In this document: in pieces, positions 9,846 through 20,037 of the stretch
How the letters are laid out: each line of letters begins with the position of its first letter
How positions within the stretch are numbered: the stretch's first letter is position 1
NCBI GenBank assembly: GCA_024690665.1
Contig: JAILOU010000007.1
Location: 18,595 to 82,594, forward strand
Direction of reading: 5' to 3'
Origin: Eubacterium sp.
GTDB taxonomy: Bacteria > Bacillota > Clostridia > Lachnospirales > Lachnospiraceae
DNA length: 64,000 nt
Made by a program: the position numbers and the translations under genes
The notes under the pieces: generated by a model
Database searches by the model: none
What the model was told of the DNA's origin: nothing
What the model saw: the letters and a program-made list of their open reading frames with translations, nothing else

Positions 9846-9890
9846 TCTTTTGGTATTTAGGATAAAACCTATTTTTTATCCTTACACTTC

Positions 9891-9920
9891 TTATATCGGT
9901 ACTTAGTACCAGATACTTTA
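9891..9920 (-). promoter_or_regulatory. Sigma-28-type promoter of flagellin 2
   Basis: Minus strand TAAA-N16-ACCGATAT, close to the flagellar sigma consensus. Confidence 0.65.
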
Positions 9921-9955
9921 TAACAATTAGAAAAAATTTTTCTAAAGTTATCAAA

Positions 9956-10432
9956 TTATTTTTTGCTGTCGAGAAACTGTGAATCTACATAGTTCACCTT
10001 CATCATATTGTTGTAATACTGGTTTACAACCTTTTGCGAATTACGCACCTGCTTCACCTTATCCCGAACTCCGGAGAATTTTTTTTCGGCAAGCTTTTTA
10101 TTCCTGGCTTCCTGCGCCTGGATCTCGTTGCTCTTATCCATAATCTCCCGGATTAGAACCTGCATCGCAGTAATCTCTTTCTTATACTGCTGGCGATTGT
10201 ATTCTAATTGTGCTTTTACCTTGTTATATACGCTCTGAAAGCCTCTGTCAAGTCTTGTAAGCGTTTCAATCAGGCCTGCTTTTTCTCTTACGAGTGCATT
10301 AAAATCATCCGCTGTTAGAGCCGGATCATTGAGTTCTTGCTCTTGCTGCCTGCTTTTTTCCAATATCTTATCTAAGAGGGTATTTTTCTTCTCCAGACTC
10401 TGGAGCATCACCTCTAAGTAATTCTTGTCCAT
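9956..10432 (-). CDS. Flagellar export chaperone-like protein (FlgN/FliT-like)
   Basis: Short coiled-coil protein (MLQSLEKKNTLLDKILEKSRQQEQ...) between flagellin and fliS. Confidence 0.55.
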   Translation of the reverse strand: MDKNYLEVMLQSLEKKNTLLDKILEKSRQQEQELNDPALTADDFNALVREKAGLIETLTRLDRGFQSVYNKVKAQLEYNRQQYKKEITAMQVLIREIMDKSNEIQAQEARNKKLAEKKFSGVRDKVKQVRNSQKVVNQYYNNMMKVNYVDSQFLDSKK

Positions 10433-10476
10433 ACCGGAATTCTCCTTTTTTAACTAGTATAACACCTGATGAAGAA

Positions 10477-10878
10477 TTATGATACCTGCTTTGTCACACC
10501 TACTTTATTAGCACGCATAACTTCCTTCCAGGTGTCACGCATACCACGAAGATGCTCTAAAATCTCCTCTAAGATTTCCTTGTCTTTTTTAATATTCGCC
10601 TCTGTAAGACGCTGTTTTACATAGGTATATACGTTATTAAAGTCCTTGGCAACCGGATATTTAAAATTAAGTGTTGCCTGAAACTCCGATATGATGTTCT
10701 CTACTTTACGAATATTCGTATGCGCTTTCATAATATCCTGCTCTTCTACTCCCGCAATTGCAAGGTTACAGAATTTAATGGCTCCGTCGTAAAGCATAAG
10801 TGTAAGTTCTGCCGGCGACGCTGTCATGATTTTGTTGTTTGCATACGCTGCATATCCTCTGTTTAAAGCCATTGTCAT
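10477..10878 (-). CDS. fliS: Flagellar export chaperone FliS
   Basis: MALNRGYAAYANNKIMTASPAELTLMLYDGAIKFCNLAI; likely start at the second Met. Confidence 0.93.
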   Translation of the reverse strand: MTMALNRGYAAYANNKIMTASPAELTLMLYDGAIKFCNLAIAGVEEQDIMKAHTNIRKVENIISEFQATLNFKYPVAKDFNNVYTYVKQRLTEANIKKDKEILEEILEHLRGMRDTWKEVMRANKVGVTKQVS

Positions 10879-10969
10879 TACCTCCCTGTATTATCTGATG
10901 TATGGGTATGCGGCCGGATGCCGCACACCCCTACTATATTTTTAACTTATCATTAGAACGTTTTTTTGA

Positions 10970-13426
10970 TTATGATCCGAGTAAGGATGATAATGCCGAA
11001 GTCTGTGACTGTAGCTCTGCAAGTGCTGTTTCCATCGCAGAGAACTTGTCGTAATAATAATCCTCTAAGTCTTCTAACTTATCTTCCCAATCAGAGATTG
11101 TATCAGTGTAATCACTGTATTCTTGTGCCATTTCCTTGTCATTGTATACGGTATAGGCACTGCTTAAGGTTGTCGACTTCATCTTGTTGTCGACTGCCGT
11201 ATACAAGTTGCTGGTAAGCTGCTTCATAAATGCAACTACCGTATCCGGATCAGACTGAATCATTGCCATCAGCTTATCTGTATTTCCTGAGGTTGCTTCA
11301 TCGTCTTCGTCACCATCGATATGGTATGCATTTTGCTCATTTTCATCTGCACTTAGGTATCCCAGCGTAGAGATTCCAAAGCTGGATAAACTATAGCTGG
11401 TAAATCCATTTTCCGACGCATAAGTTCTTAGCTGACTTGTCGTCGTAATGGCATTTCCATCATCATCATACAACGTCTCACCGTTATACTGATATGCCTT
11501 TGCAGTACTTGAATAGGTGATGGCTTCTCCATCTAAAATATAAATATTAGAAGCCATTGCATTAGTCATAACACTTGTAATGCTGCTAAGCGTCGTATCT
11601 CGTCTAAGAAGCGCATCCTTAATCTTTTCTTCCCATGCTTCAATCTCAGACTCTGTCATAGCTTCTTTCTCATCATCTGTCAGCGGCTCATATCCTTTGG
11701 CAGAATCAGCGTTATACAAACTGGTCATCTCGTTGATCAGTTCATTATACTCGCTTAAGAAAGATTTTATCTTGTCATAGATTCCATCCGTATCGGTTGA
11801 TGTTGTAATGCTGATTGCATCATCTTCATCCGAGCCGGTAAGTCCGGTAGCTGTAATGGTCAAACCATTTACCGAAAATGTATTAGAACTTGAAGTAAAT
11901 GTAGCTCCATTTAATATAATGGTTGCATCTTCTGCATCCACACGTACCGCATCGGAATTCACATACGTACTATCTGTCCCTGCGCCCTGTGATACCGCAT
12001 AAGAAACATTTTCCATAAACGCTTCCGTCGCTGCGCTAAGCGCTCCTTCTGCAAGGTCTTCAAGTGATGAATAATCACTGTCTGTTCCGGCTGCAACTGC
12101 GCCGATTTTCTCCATAACATCATATAAAGAACTGCTTTCATAAGATGAGATGGTGGAAACATTTTCCTCATATTCCGCCAGTGCATCATCATCGCTAAGC
12201 CCCGCCGTTGCTTTCAGGTTCTCAAGATATTCCGTACCCGTCAGCACATCATCTTCTGCCACTTCTACGGTGTTGCCGTCGTCATCTGTATAAGAATAGG
12301 TAACGGTTTCGTTACCGTCATCATCGGTTGATGTTGTCTTGGTCAGCTTATTACCATCTGCATCATAGTAAGTGCTCTCTAGCGCTGATGAAGACTTTGA
12401 CAATAAAGACGTAAATGTTGAATAATCATCTCCAAGTGCCGACTTTACTGCATCCACTGCATCAGATGCTTCATGATATGCCGTATACTGATCAATCAGC
12501 GTTGTATCTCCATTCGCTGCAGCCAGTGCATAATTATACAGATTAGTCTGATACTGATAAGTCGAATTCGCATAACTCGAAGCTGTAAGCGTTCCATCCT
12601 CAATCAGACTTTGCACATTGGCGGTCGTTGCGTCTTCATCGTAACTTGCAACTTTGTTACCATCGCTGTCAGCAAGATAATAACCGTCTGTCTCATCATA
12701 AGTTAAGGTATAATCAGATACATCATAGGTATTTCCATCATCATCCGTAAATACACCATACTCTTCAACAATGCTTTCATATGCTGAACTTGCGGAAGAA
12801 GAACTTGTGCTAAGTCCCAGTGCATATAACGCCTGCGTTCCGGCTGAATCTGCACCGTATAAGGTGAATTCGTTCTCTGTTCCGGAATCGGTAGAGCTGA
12901 CAAAGATACGATTATTGGTTGTATCTAATGATGCATTTACTCCCGCATTCTTCAGATTGGTTAACACATCTGAAATTGTGGTATCGCCATCTACTTCAAA
13001 TGTCGTTCCATTAATGCTGATGGTTCCGGTTCCACCGGAATATCCAAGATCGCTTAATGTTGTAGATGTCGTCGCATCATCTTCCGAAAGCACTCCACCT
13101 GTCAGATATCCTGACTTAGCAAGTGATGTGATCAGTAAAGACTGTGTTCCGTTAACAGCGCTTGACGAAGCAGTAACGGTTGCCTTAGTTGTGTCTGATA
13201 CACTTGTTGTCTTTAAGTTATATGCGGAAGTATATCGCATTGTTCCGACGCTTGAATAAAGACTGTATATCTTGGTGTTCAAAGACTTCCATGCATCCTG
13301 CTTCCAGGACAACTTGGTCTGTGCACTCTTATACTTATCTACTTTTGTTGAATATGCGGATACCAGTTCTGTTACAATCGCATCTGTATCAAGACCTGAT
13401 ATCATACCGCTCATACGAATAGCCAT
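10970..13426 (-). CDS. fliD: Flagellar filament capping protein FliD (large variant)
   Basis: N-term MAIRMSGMISGLDTDAIVTELVSAYSTKVDKYKSAQTKLSWKQDAWKSLNTKI; C-term coiled coil QSQTSALSSLLGS; 818 aa. Confidence 0.93.
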   Translation of the reverse strand: MAIRMSGMISGLDTDAIVTELVSAYSTKVDKYKSAQTKLSWKQDAWKSLNTKIYSLYSSVGTMRYTSAYNLKTTSVSDTTKATVTASSSAVNGTQSLLITSLAKSGYLTGGVLSEDDATTSTTLSDLGYSGGTGTISINGTTFEVDGDTTISDVLTNLKNAGVNASLDTTNNRIFVSSTDSGTENEFTLYGADSAGTQALYALGLSTSSSSASSAYESIVEEYGVFTDDDGNTYDVSDYTLTYDETDGYYLADSDGNKVASYDEDATTANVQSLIEDGTLTASSYANSTYQYQTNLYNYALAAANGDTTLIDQYTAYHEASDAVDAVKSALGDDYSTFTSLLSKSSSALESTYYDADGNKLTKTTSTDDDGNETVTYSYTDDDGNTVEVAEDDVLTGTEYLENLKATAGLSDDDALAEYEENVSTISSYESSSLYDVMEKIGAVAAGTDSDYSSLEDLAEGALSAATEAFMENVSYAVSQGAGTDSTYVNSDAVRVDAEDATIILNGATFTSSSNTFSVNGLTITATGLTGSDEDDAISITTSTDTDGIYDKIKSFLSEYNELINEMTSLYNADSAKGYEPLTDDEKEAMTESEIEAWEEKIKDALLRRDTTLSSITSVMTNAMASNIYILDGEAITYSSTAKAYQYNGETLYDDDGNAITTTSQLRTYASENGFTSYSLSSFGISTLGYLSADENEQNAYHIDGDEDDEATSGNTDKLMAMIQSDPDTVVAFMKQLTSNLYTAVDNKMKSTTLSSAYTVYNDKEMAQEYSDYTDTISDWEDKLEDLEDYYYDKFSAMETALAELQSQTSALSSLLGS

Positions 13427-13438
13427 GGCAGGTTCCTC

Positions 13439-13924
13439 CTATCGTTTCTCATCCACAAACAGGCCGGCCATTTCCCAAACCTTTGCGATCATATCCAGCG
13501 TCTTTTCAGGTGGAAGTTCTTTGATCACTTCCTTGGATTCTTTATCCACGATCTTAATGGTTACACGATTAGTTTTATCATGAATACCAAAGATTGCCTC
13601 TGTATTTGATGCCTTGTTGATAGTATCTACTGCGCTTTTTATGGATTCATTTTGCGCCTCTACACGCTCTTTTGAATCCTCTTCCGATGGCGCAATTGTG
13701 GCAGCCATATCTCCGGCATTTTTTGTGCTAAAGTCTGCAGTTGATGCATTTCTGTTGCTTCCATTACTGCTTGAAGTATTGCTGCTCGGAGCAGGAACAC
13801 TTGCACTTACCGACTTAGTCGGTGCCGGTCTGGATACAGGTGCTGCCTGTACAGGCTCGGTATAGCTTGCTGTTGCTGTTGTTGAATTAATTGAATCGAT
13901 TCCCATTTTACTTCTCACCTCCAT
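13439..13924 (-). CDS. flaG: FlaG family protein
   Basis: C-term FGIHDKTNRVTIKIVDKESKEVIKELPPEKTLDMIAKVWEMAGLFVDEKR. Confidence 0.85.
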   Translation of the reverse strand: MEVRSKMGIDSINSTTATASYTEPVQAAPVSRPAPTKSVSASVPAPSSNTSSSNGSNRNASTADFSTKNAGDMAATIAPSEEDSKERVEAQNESIKSAVDTINKASNTEAIFGIHDKTNRVTIKIVDKESKEVIKELPPEKTLDMIAKVWEMAGLFVDEKR

Positions 13925-13980
13925 GTGCCTTTACGCGATCTTAATCGCTATATAAAATGGACTCTATTACTTTGGTTAAT

Positions 13981-14009
13981 GAAAGCCGCCAAAAATTCTA
14001 GCGGCTTTC
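13981..14009 (-). terminator. Strong hairpin between csrA and flaG
   Basis: GAAAGCCGC-N11-GCGGCTTTC perfect 9-bp stem. Confidence 0.6.
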
Positions 14010-14021
14010 TGGTCATTATTA

Positions 14022-14049
14022 GTATCGGACGGTTCCCTTAATTAATTTA
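14022..14049 (-). promoter_or_regulatory. Sigma-28-type promoter upstream of flaG
   Basis: Minus strand TAAA-N16-TCCGATAC, same N16 spacing as the flagellin 2 promoter. Confidence 0.6.
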
Positions 14050-14070
14050 CCGTTCATCCGATATTTTTTT

Positions 14071-14298
14071 CTACTTCTTTGGTCCAAGCATATTTTTTAA
14101 AGCCGCAAGACCTGCTGCATCCTGGGCTGCTTTGTTTTCTTCTTGAATCTGCAGATAAACTTCTTTTCGATAAATGGATACATCTTTTGGTGCGCTAATA
14201 CCGATCTTGACCTGGTCTCCGCGGATTTCCAGAATGGTAATTTCGATGTTGTTATTGAGCATTAAAGACTCGCCTTTTTTTCTTGTCAGTGCTAACAT
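14071..14298 (-). CDS. csrA: Carbon storage regulator CsrA
   Basis: [48 protein letters not shown]. Confidence 0.97.
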   Translation of the reverse strand: MLALTRKKGESLMLNNNIEITILEIRGDQVKIGISAPKDVSIYRKEVYLQIQEENKAAQDAAGLAALKNMLGPKK

Positions 14299-14300
14299 TC

Positions 14301-14753
14301 TTATTCACCCGCCCCTTCTTTTAAAATATCGTAAATGTAAAACTTCACAGGATAATGATCTTCCACAATAATCTGTGCAGCATTACAAGTTTCTGTGTTT
14401 ACCACGAACGGTGCTCTCAAGTTCACGGACATCTTCTCAATATCCGCCGGTACGGTTACCGTTACAAGCAGTAATCCATTTTCGCTTCCGATATTACCAA
14501 GGGCTTCTAAAGACTCCTCTGAAAACATCGGATTGTAATCCGATTTCACTACAAGCGGATCTAATACCGGCATTGCAAATTCCGGCTCATCCATAGACTG
14601 TAGCCAGGAGATTGCATGCCCCTCTTCTTCTTCGGCATCATAGATCAATGTAAAGTTCTTAAGGTCCGGGAAGCCGATAATGCCATTATTGAATTTCAGG
14701 ATTTTGCTGTCCTCAATTTCAATTTCCCCAAATAATCGTGTTTTTGCCTTCAT
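14301..14753 (-). CDS. fliW: Flagellar assembly factor FliW
   Basis: [47 protein letters not shown]; adjacent to csrA. Confidence 0.95.
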   Translation of the reverse strand: MKAKTRLFGEIEIEDSKILKFNNGIIGFPDLKNFTLIYDAEEEEGHAISWLQSMDEPEFAMPVLDPLVVKSDYNPMFSEESLEALGNIGSENGLLLVTVTVPADIEKMSVNLRAPFVVNTETCNAAQIIVEDHYPVKFYIYDILKEGAGE

Positions 14754-14779
14754 GTATATACTCCTTTCCGGTCTTTATC

Positions 14780-16291
14780 CTAGATGAAATCAAGCAGTGA
14801 CTGCTGATTAATCTTGGATGCGGCAGTCAGTGATGCAGTGTACGCATTATATGCTGCCGTATAATCTATAATTATATCAGATATATCCCTGTCTTCGTTC
14901 TGTGATTTTAATTCTTCTATTGTTTCTTGCTGTGCATTCACTCTTGTCTTGGTCAGAGAAAGTCTTTGCGCACGGCTTCCGCAATCTGTTACCGCCAGAT
15001 TAACATCTGCAAGATAATCGGTAAAGTCTCCAACTGCATTAGAGAACTTATCCTGTACATATTCTTCATAATAGTCCGATTCTTTTTTTGCTGCTTCGAG
15101 CCAGGAATTGAGTCTCTCAATCTCATCCTCATCATCTGTCTCAGCTATCATCTGTTCAATCTGTGTTACCTTATCAGATGCTGCCTGCGCTTTATTCACA
15201 GCTTCTGTCAGTTCCTTAATATCTCTTGCAACCGACGCATCAAATACATCATGTGCCTGTGTATTCACCGTGATTGTCTGATTGCTTGCTACCGTATAAT
15301 TAATATCCTGATCTTCATATTCATAAGTGACCGAATCTAGTGCTTCTCCATCTGCCGTTACCTCTGTCTTGGTGCAGGAAAAATAGTGTTCCGGCTTAAG
15401 TTCTCCGGCTTCAAAACCAGTCTTCATATAAGTAATTGAGATATCATAGGCTTCCGACTGCGTCAAGGTATTCGAAACATTGGCACCTAAAATCAATTCT
15501 CCGGTATCTGCCAAAAACAGCACTTCGTCATCGCCTACGGCATAGCCGCCATCTTCCCAGTCTTCTTTGGTTGTCGTCGTTACCGTGTAAGAGCCGCTTT
15601 GCTCCTCACCCGAATCATCCAGATAACTGTATGTCAGCTCACTTGGATCAGTAAGCGGCTGGTCATCACTGTATGCACCATAAGACAGACGAATTCTCTG
15701 CAGCGTTGTACTCGTTGGCATCGTAACAGTTGAAGTTGTATCCGTTACATCTGAAATGCTGACTTCATTTCCAAAGTAGTCCTGACTTTCAATGTCCGAA
15801 TAAGTAAAGACCTCTGTTAAGGTATAGATGTCATTACTGTCGTCTTCTGAAAATGTCAGCGTCTCGTTGGTCTTGTATCCTGTAAACACTGTACGTCCTG
15901 CGTAATCCGAATTGCCTTCTGCATAAAACTGCTCTGACAATGCCTGCAGACTGGTTACAATCGCTTCTCTGTCATCCGCTGTCAGGGTATCGGTCGCGCC
16001 GTTAACGCACTGGCGATACATATCCGTTAAGATATCTTTCATATTAGATAATGAAGTTTCTGTTACATCCATCCAGGATTCCGCATCCGGAATATTCTTC
16101 TCATAATACTGGTTAACTTCGCTTAGAGAATCTGCCAGGCGAAGAGAACGAATTGCCACAACCGGATCTTCTGATGCTCTTGCGATCTTCTTTTGTGTCG
16201 ACATCTGCGTATTGTATTTATCTACGCTGACTTTGTTGGAATTAATATTGTATTTTGAGTTTTTCACAATTATGTTGTTGGTAATTCGCAT
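14780..16291 (-). CDS. flgL: Flagellar hook-associated protein 3 FlgL
   Basis: MRITNNIIVKNSKYNINSNKVSVDKYNTQMSTQKKIARASEDPVVAIRSLRL. Confidence 0.9.
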   Translation of the reverse strand: MRITNNIIVKNSKYNINSNKVSVDKYNTQMSTQKKIARASEDPVVAIRSLRLADSLSEVNQYYEKNIPDAESWMDVTETSLSNMKDILTDMYRQCVNGATDTLTADDREAIVTSLQALSEQFYAEGNSDYAGRTVFTGYKTNETLTFSEDDSNDIYTLTEVFTYSDIESQDYFGNEVSISDVTDTTSTVTMPTSTTLQRIRLSYGAYSDDQPLTDPSELTYSYLDDSGEEQSGSYTVTTTTKEDWEDGGYAVGDDEVLFLADTGELILGANVSNTLTQSEAYDISITYMKTGFEAGELKPEHYFSCTKTEVTADGEALDSVTYEYEDQDINYTVASNQTITVNTQAHDVFDASVARDIKELTEAVNKAQAASDKVTQIEQMIAETDDEDEIERLNSWLEAAKKESDYYEEYVQDKFSNAVGDFTDYLADVNLAVTDCGSRAQRLSLTKTRVNAQQETIEELKSQNEDRDISDIIIDYTAAYNAYTASLTAASKINQQSLLDFI

Positions 16292-16304
16292 CTAATATTC
16301 CTCC

Positions 16305-18206
16305 TTATACACCGGTCTCAAGAATCAAGCGTTCATACATTTCTGATAATGTTGAAATCATCTTGGACGATAAATTATAGGCGTTTTGAAACTTTACAAG
16401 GTCTAATGCTTCTTCATCCTCGTCAACTCCGGAAATGGATAATCTCTGGTTCGAAATTGTATTCGCCATATCCGTATAATTTGATGAAAAGATACTGGCT
16501 TCTTCTGTATCCACTGAGCTGTCCGAAATCAGACACTGTAAAAAATCTGAAGCTGCACAGCCTCGGTACATCACTACCTCATCCTTTAATGTGGCAAGAG
16601 TTGTTACCACCGAATAATCGGCAACACCGTTAAGTGGATCATCGGTTGTTGCGAATCGATTCGGATCTTCTAAAGATTCATCGGATACCGCCACCGAAAG
16701 TGCTGTAAGTGCATAATAACTTTGACTGGTATCTGTTGAAACACTTGAAAAGCTTGTCGTCTTCTCTCCCAAATCAATCTGCGTTGTATCCGTTGTGCTG
16801 TTGGCCACCCAAAAGCATCCCATTGCAACCGGATCTCCGTCTTCGTTCAGATAATAATTACACTCGGCATTTCCATCAGAATCGTAAGCAATTTCTCCGG
16901 TATCATCAATTTGATACATCTCCATCTTATTAAACTCCGCACAGAAATTTCGAAGAAACTCTGTAAGCTGTGCCTGGTAATATGGAATTCCCATATAATC
17001 TACATCATCACCGACCGTCAGTCTCGTTGCGCTTTCAATTGCTGTCGTGTCGGTTCCTTCTGCCAAAGTAAAGGCAAATGTCTCAAGTTCTCCTTCGTCG
17101 TTATAATATGCCGTGAAGGAATCATAGACATAATCGACATTATTAACGGTAATAACACCGGACTCCGGAAGTGTTAACTCGGAAACCGAAATTGCTGAAT
17201 CAGCCGTTACCGAAACAACTGCTTTTGTCCCGGTTGTAGATACACCGGTAATGGTACTTTGGAAATATTCTCCGTTATTCCCGTCTCTTAAAAGCAACAA
17301 GCCCTTTAATTTGCCGGAACCGGTAGAACTTTCTGCATGGAAGGTGTTTCCCGTGCTTTCCCACTCAATTTCATATAAGCCGTCCGCATCTGTCTGGTTT
17401 ACTTTTTCTTCTCTTGCAACGCATTTTAAGGTGTCATATTCATTTCCGCTAACCAATGTCTGTCCATTGATTTTCACCGTATAAATCGTTGCGCCTGTAT
17501 AGTAATCCTCATTGTTGGAATTCTTAACCAGCGTCTCAGATGCCTCTGTCGGCACGATTTCTGATAATTCATCGATCAATAAAGCTCTCTGGTCACGAAG
17601 CTCATTGGCCGTACCACCCTGAATCTCAATCGTGTTAATCTGGTCGTTTAACACTGCAATCTTCTTGGCAATGGCATTGATTTCATCGACTGCCGATTTC
17701 ACCTGCGTATTCAGGTCTTCTTGAAGATCCTGAAGAGATGTTGCCGTAGAATTAAAATAAGTTGCCATCGACTGTGCACTCGAGATAAACTGGTTTCTCA
17801 CACTGTCGTCAGACGAATTGGTTGCCAGCGTCTCTAAGTTATTAAACATCGTAGAAAGAATTGTAGAAAATCCGGTTGTTGATTCATCATCTGCCAGATA
17901 ATCTTCAATCTGTACGGCATATTCATATAAGGTGTCATACAATCCCACAGATGCATTATTCGTCCAGTATTTGTTGTCATAATAAACATCTCTTACCTGC
18001 GTAATGGATTCTGTTTCAACACCGGTTCCAAGCGTACCGTACTTGGCATTAACGCGAAGTGCAGCAGATGCCACGCGGTTGGTAACCTGCTTTGAATATC
18101 CTTCTGTCTGTACATTTGAAATATTATTTGCAACGGTATTGGTCGCAATCTGATAAGTAGAAAGACCACTATGTGCAGTTGATAATCCTAAAAAGGTTGA
18201 TGGCAT
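16305..18206 (-). CDS. flgK: Flagellar hook-associated protein FlgK (paralogue A)
   Basis: STFLGLSTAHSGLSTYQIATNTVANNISNVQTEGYSKQVTNRVAS ... FQNAYNLSSKMISTLSEMYERLILETGV. Confidence 0.9.
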   Translation of the reverse strand: MPSTFLGLSTAHSGLSTYQIATNTVANNISNVQTEGYSKQVTNRVASAALRVNAKYGTLGTGVETESITQVRDVYYDNKYWTNNASVGLYDTLYEYAVQIEDYLADDESTTGFSTILSTMFNNLETLATNSSDDSVRNQFISSAQSMATYFNSTATSLQDLQEDLNTQVKSAVDEINAIAKKIAVLNDQINTIEIQGGTANELRDQRALLIDELSEIVPTEASETLVKNSNNEDYYTGATIYTVKINGQTLVSGNEYDTLKCVAREEKVNQTDADGLYEIEWESTGNTFHAESSTGSGKLKGLLLLRDGNNGEYFQSTITGVSTTGTKAVVSVTADSAISVSELTLPESGVITVNNVDYVYDSFTAYYNDEGELETFAFTLAEGTDTTAIESATRLTVGDDVDYMGIPYYQAQLTEFLRNFCAEFNKMEMYQIDDTGEIAYDSDGNAECNYYLNEDGDPVAMGCFWVANSTTDTTQIDLGEKTTSFSSVSTDTSQSYYALTALSVAVSDESLEDPNRFATTDDPLNGVADYSVVTTLATLKDEVVMYRGCAASDFLQCLISDSSVDTEEASIFSSNYTDMANTISNQRLSISGVDEDEEALDLVKFQNAYNLSSKMISTLSEMYERLILETGV

Positions 18207-18223
18207 ATCTTACACCCCTCGTT

Positions 18224-20020
18224 CTATAAATTCGTTACAATATGTTCAATCATTTCGCTGATAACGTTGATGTACCGGCTGGCTGCGTTATACGCATTTT
18301 GGTATTTGATCATCTTAGTCAGCTCTTCATCGGAAGAAACACCGAGCACGGAACTTCTGGAAGTCGTAAGAGCTTCTGTTGTGCTCTCTAAGTTTTCAAC
18401 CGTTGTCTTAAATACATTACCGTTTGTTCCAAGTTCTCCGACCATCTGCTCGTAATACTCTGCAAATGTCCAGGTTCCTCCTATTGTCGGATTCAGCTGT
18501 AAGTCAGCGCTTTCCCACATGCTTGAAAGTGCTTCGCCAAGTTCGTAGCTGACTTCCCCGTTTTGTTCTAAGTGCGGAAGCATGCTCGAATCCTGCTGAA
18601 TCGTTTCATTAATGGAAAGACTCTTGATGGTATACATCATGCTGGTATCCGTTAAGTCTTCTTCGTTATATAGATAATAGGTGTTACCCGATGAATCGGT
18701 CACCTCTGTGTATCTATCGCATCCTGTTCTGGTAAACAATTCCTGCGGCGGCAATTCTCCGTCACTTCCCACGCAACAGTTATCAGTGTCTAATACTCTT
18801 GTTGAATCGGTAATGGTATAACTGTTTCCATCTGCATCCGTCACAATTGTTCCGGTGGTAAGTCCTGCGTCGTTAGCTGTTGTCAGCGGGCTTAACAGAT
18901 CGTTAATCGTTGTTACGATGGAATGAATCAGTGTGTCAAATTCTGCCTGTGTATTTAAACAAACCGATGCGCCCGTAAGCTCATCATATTCGCTTTCTGT
19001 CTTGTAATCATCTTCTGTCAGTTCACTAAAATACTCTGCTGTTGTATTGACCAGGTCATACATATCACGGTAATCTGCCACGCTGTCGCCTCTTGCAAGT
19101 AAGATTCCCTTTAGCTTACCGATATCGGAATTATACGCTGAGGAAATCTCGGCTTCTAAGTCAAACACTTCGTAGTTGTTACCATCGCTGTCTTGTCCAA
19201 GCTGCGGCCAGATTGGAGTTGCGAATCCGGTTGACTTATCGTATTCAACGTCCATCTCATAGACCATTGCTTCATTGATAAATTCCACACCTTCAATGCT
19301 TACCTTCACAATCCCCTGCGTCGTCTCCTTGTAAGAGATGTTGCACAGTTCAGCAAGTTCATCAAGCGCCAGGTCTCTTTCATCTCGAAGTGAAGATGCT
19401 GTTTCCACTCCGCCTGCTTCAATCTTTTGAATCTGAATATTTAATTCGTAAATGGTATTGCCCAGTTCATTAATCTTATCAACCGCATCCTCGATTTGGT
19501 CATTTAACTGTGTCTGATAGGTATTAATGCTTTCATATACCGCCTGAGCTCTTGTAATAAAAAGAGATGCCTTTTGGAGAACAAGATTCTGATTTACGCT
19601 GCTGGACGGGTCCTTTGCCAGTTCCTGAAAAGCAACCCAGAGACTTTCGTCATCACTACTTAAGATATTCTGAAATGACTCTCCGTCAAGTTCTTGCAGG
19701 ATATCCTCAATTTCTGTAGTTGCGTCGTAAGATGCAGAATAAAATTCATATCGTCCAACTTCCTGACGATATGACTGATCCAAAAAGACATCACGTGTAT
19801 GAAGAACGTCTGAGATCGAAACTCCCAGACCATTCGTCTGCTTACTGATCGCTGCCGACACCCCGGAAGCGATATAAGTTTTGTCTGCAAACAGCACCTG
19901 CTGACGTACATAACCGGTTGTATCTACATTCGTCAAGTTGTTCGCTGTTATGTTCATTGCATTTTGACTATTTTGTAATCCGGATGCTCCCACCCAGAGA
20001 CTTCCCATACTGTTTGCCAT
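18224..20020 (-). CDS. flgK: Flagellar hook-associated protein FlgK (paralogue B)
   Basis: SLWVGASGLQNSQNAMNITANNLTNVDTTGYVRQQVLFADKTY ... YQNAYNAASRYINVISEMIEHIVTNL. Confidence 0.9.
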   Translation of the reverse strand: MANSMGSLWVGASGLQNSQNAMNITANNLTNVDTTGYVRQQVLFADKTYIASGVSAAISKQTNGLGVSISDVLHTRDVFLDQSYRQEVGRYEFYSASYDATTEIEDILQELDGESFQNILSSDDESLWVAFQELAKDPSSSVNQNLVLQKASLFITRAQAVYESINTYQTQLNDQIEDAVDKINELGNTIYELNIQIQKIEAGGVETASSLRDERDLALDELAELCNISYKETTQGIVKVSIEGVEFINEAMVYEMDVEYDKSTGFATPIWPQLGQDSDGNNYEVFDLEAEISSAYNSDIGKLKGILLARGDSVADYRDMYDLVNTTAEYFSELTEDDYKTESEYDELTGASVCLNTQAEFDTLIHSIVTTINDLLSPLTTANDAGLTTGTIVTDADGNSYTITDSTRVLDTDNCCVGSDGELPPQELFTRTGCDRYTEVTDSSGNTYYLYNEEDLTDTSMMYTIKSLSINETIQQDSSMLPHLEQNGEVSYELGEALSSMWESADLQLNPTIGGTWTFAEYYEQMVGELGTNGNVFKTTVENLESTTEALTTSRSSVLGVSSDEELTKMIKYQNAYNAASRYINVISEMIEHIVTNL

Positions 20021-20037
20021 AAAAAAAACCTCTTTTT

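Noticed and set aside
12771-13259. 162-aa plus-strand ORF in fliD
   Set aside because: Mirror frame of the Ser/Thr/Asp-rich fliD; spurious.
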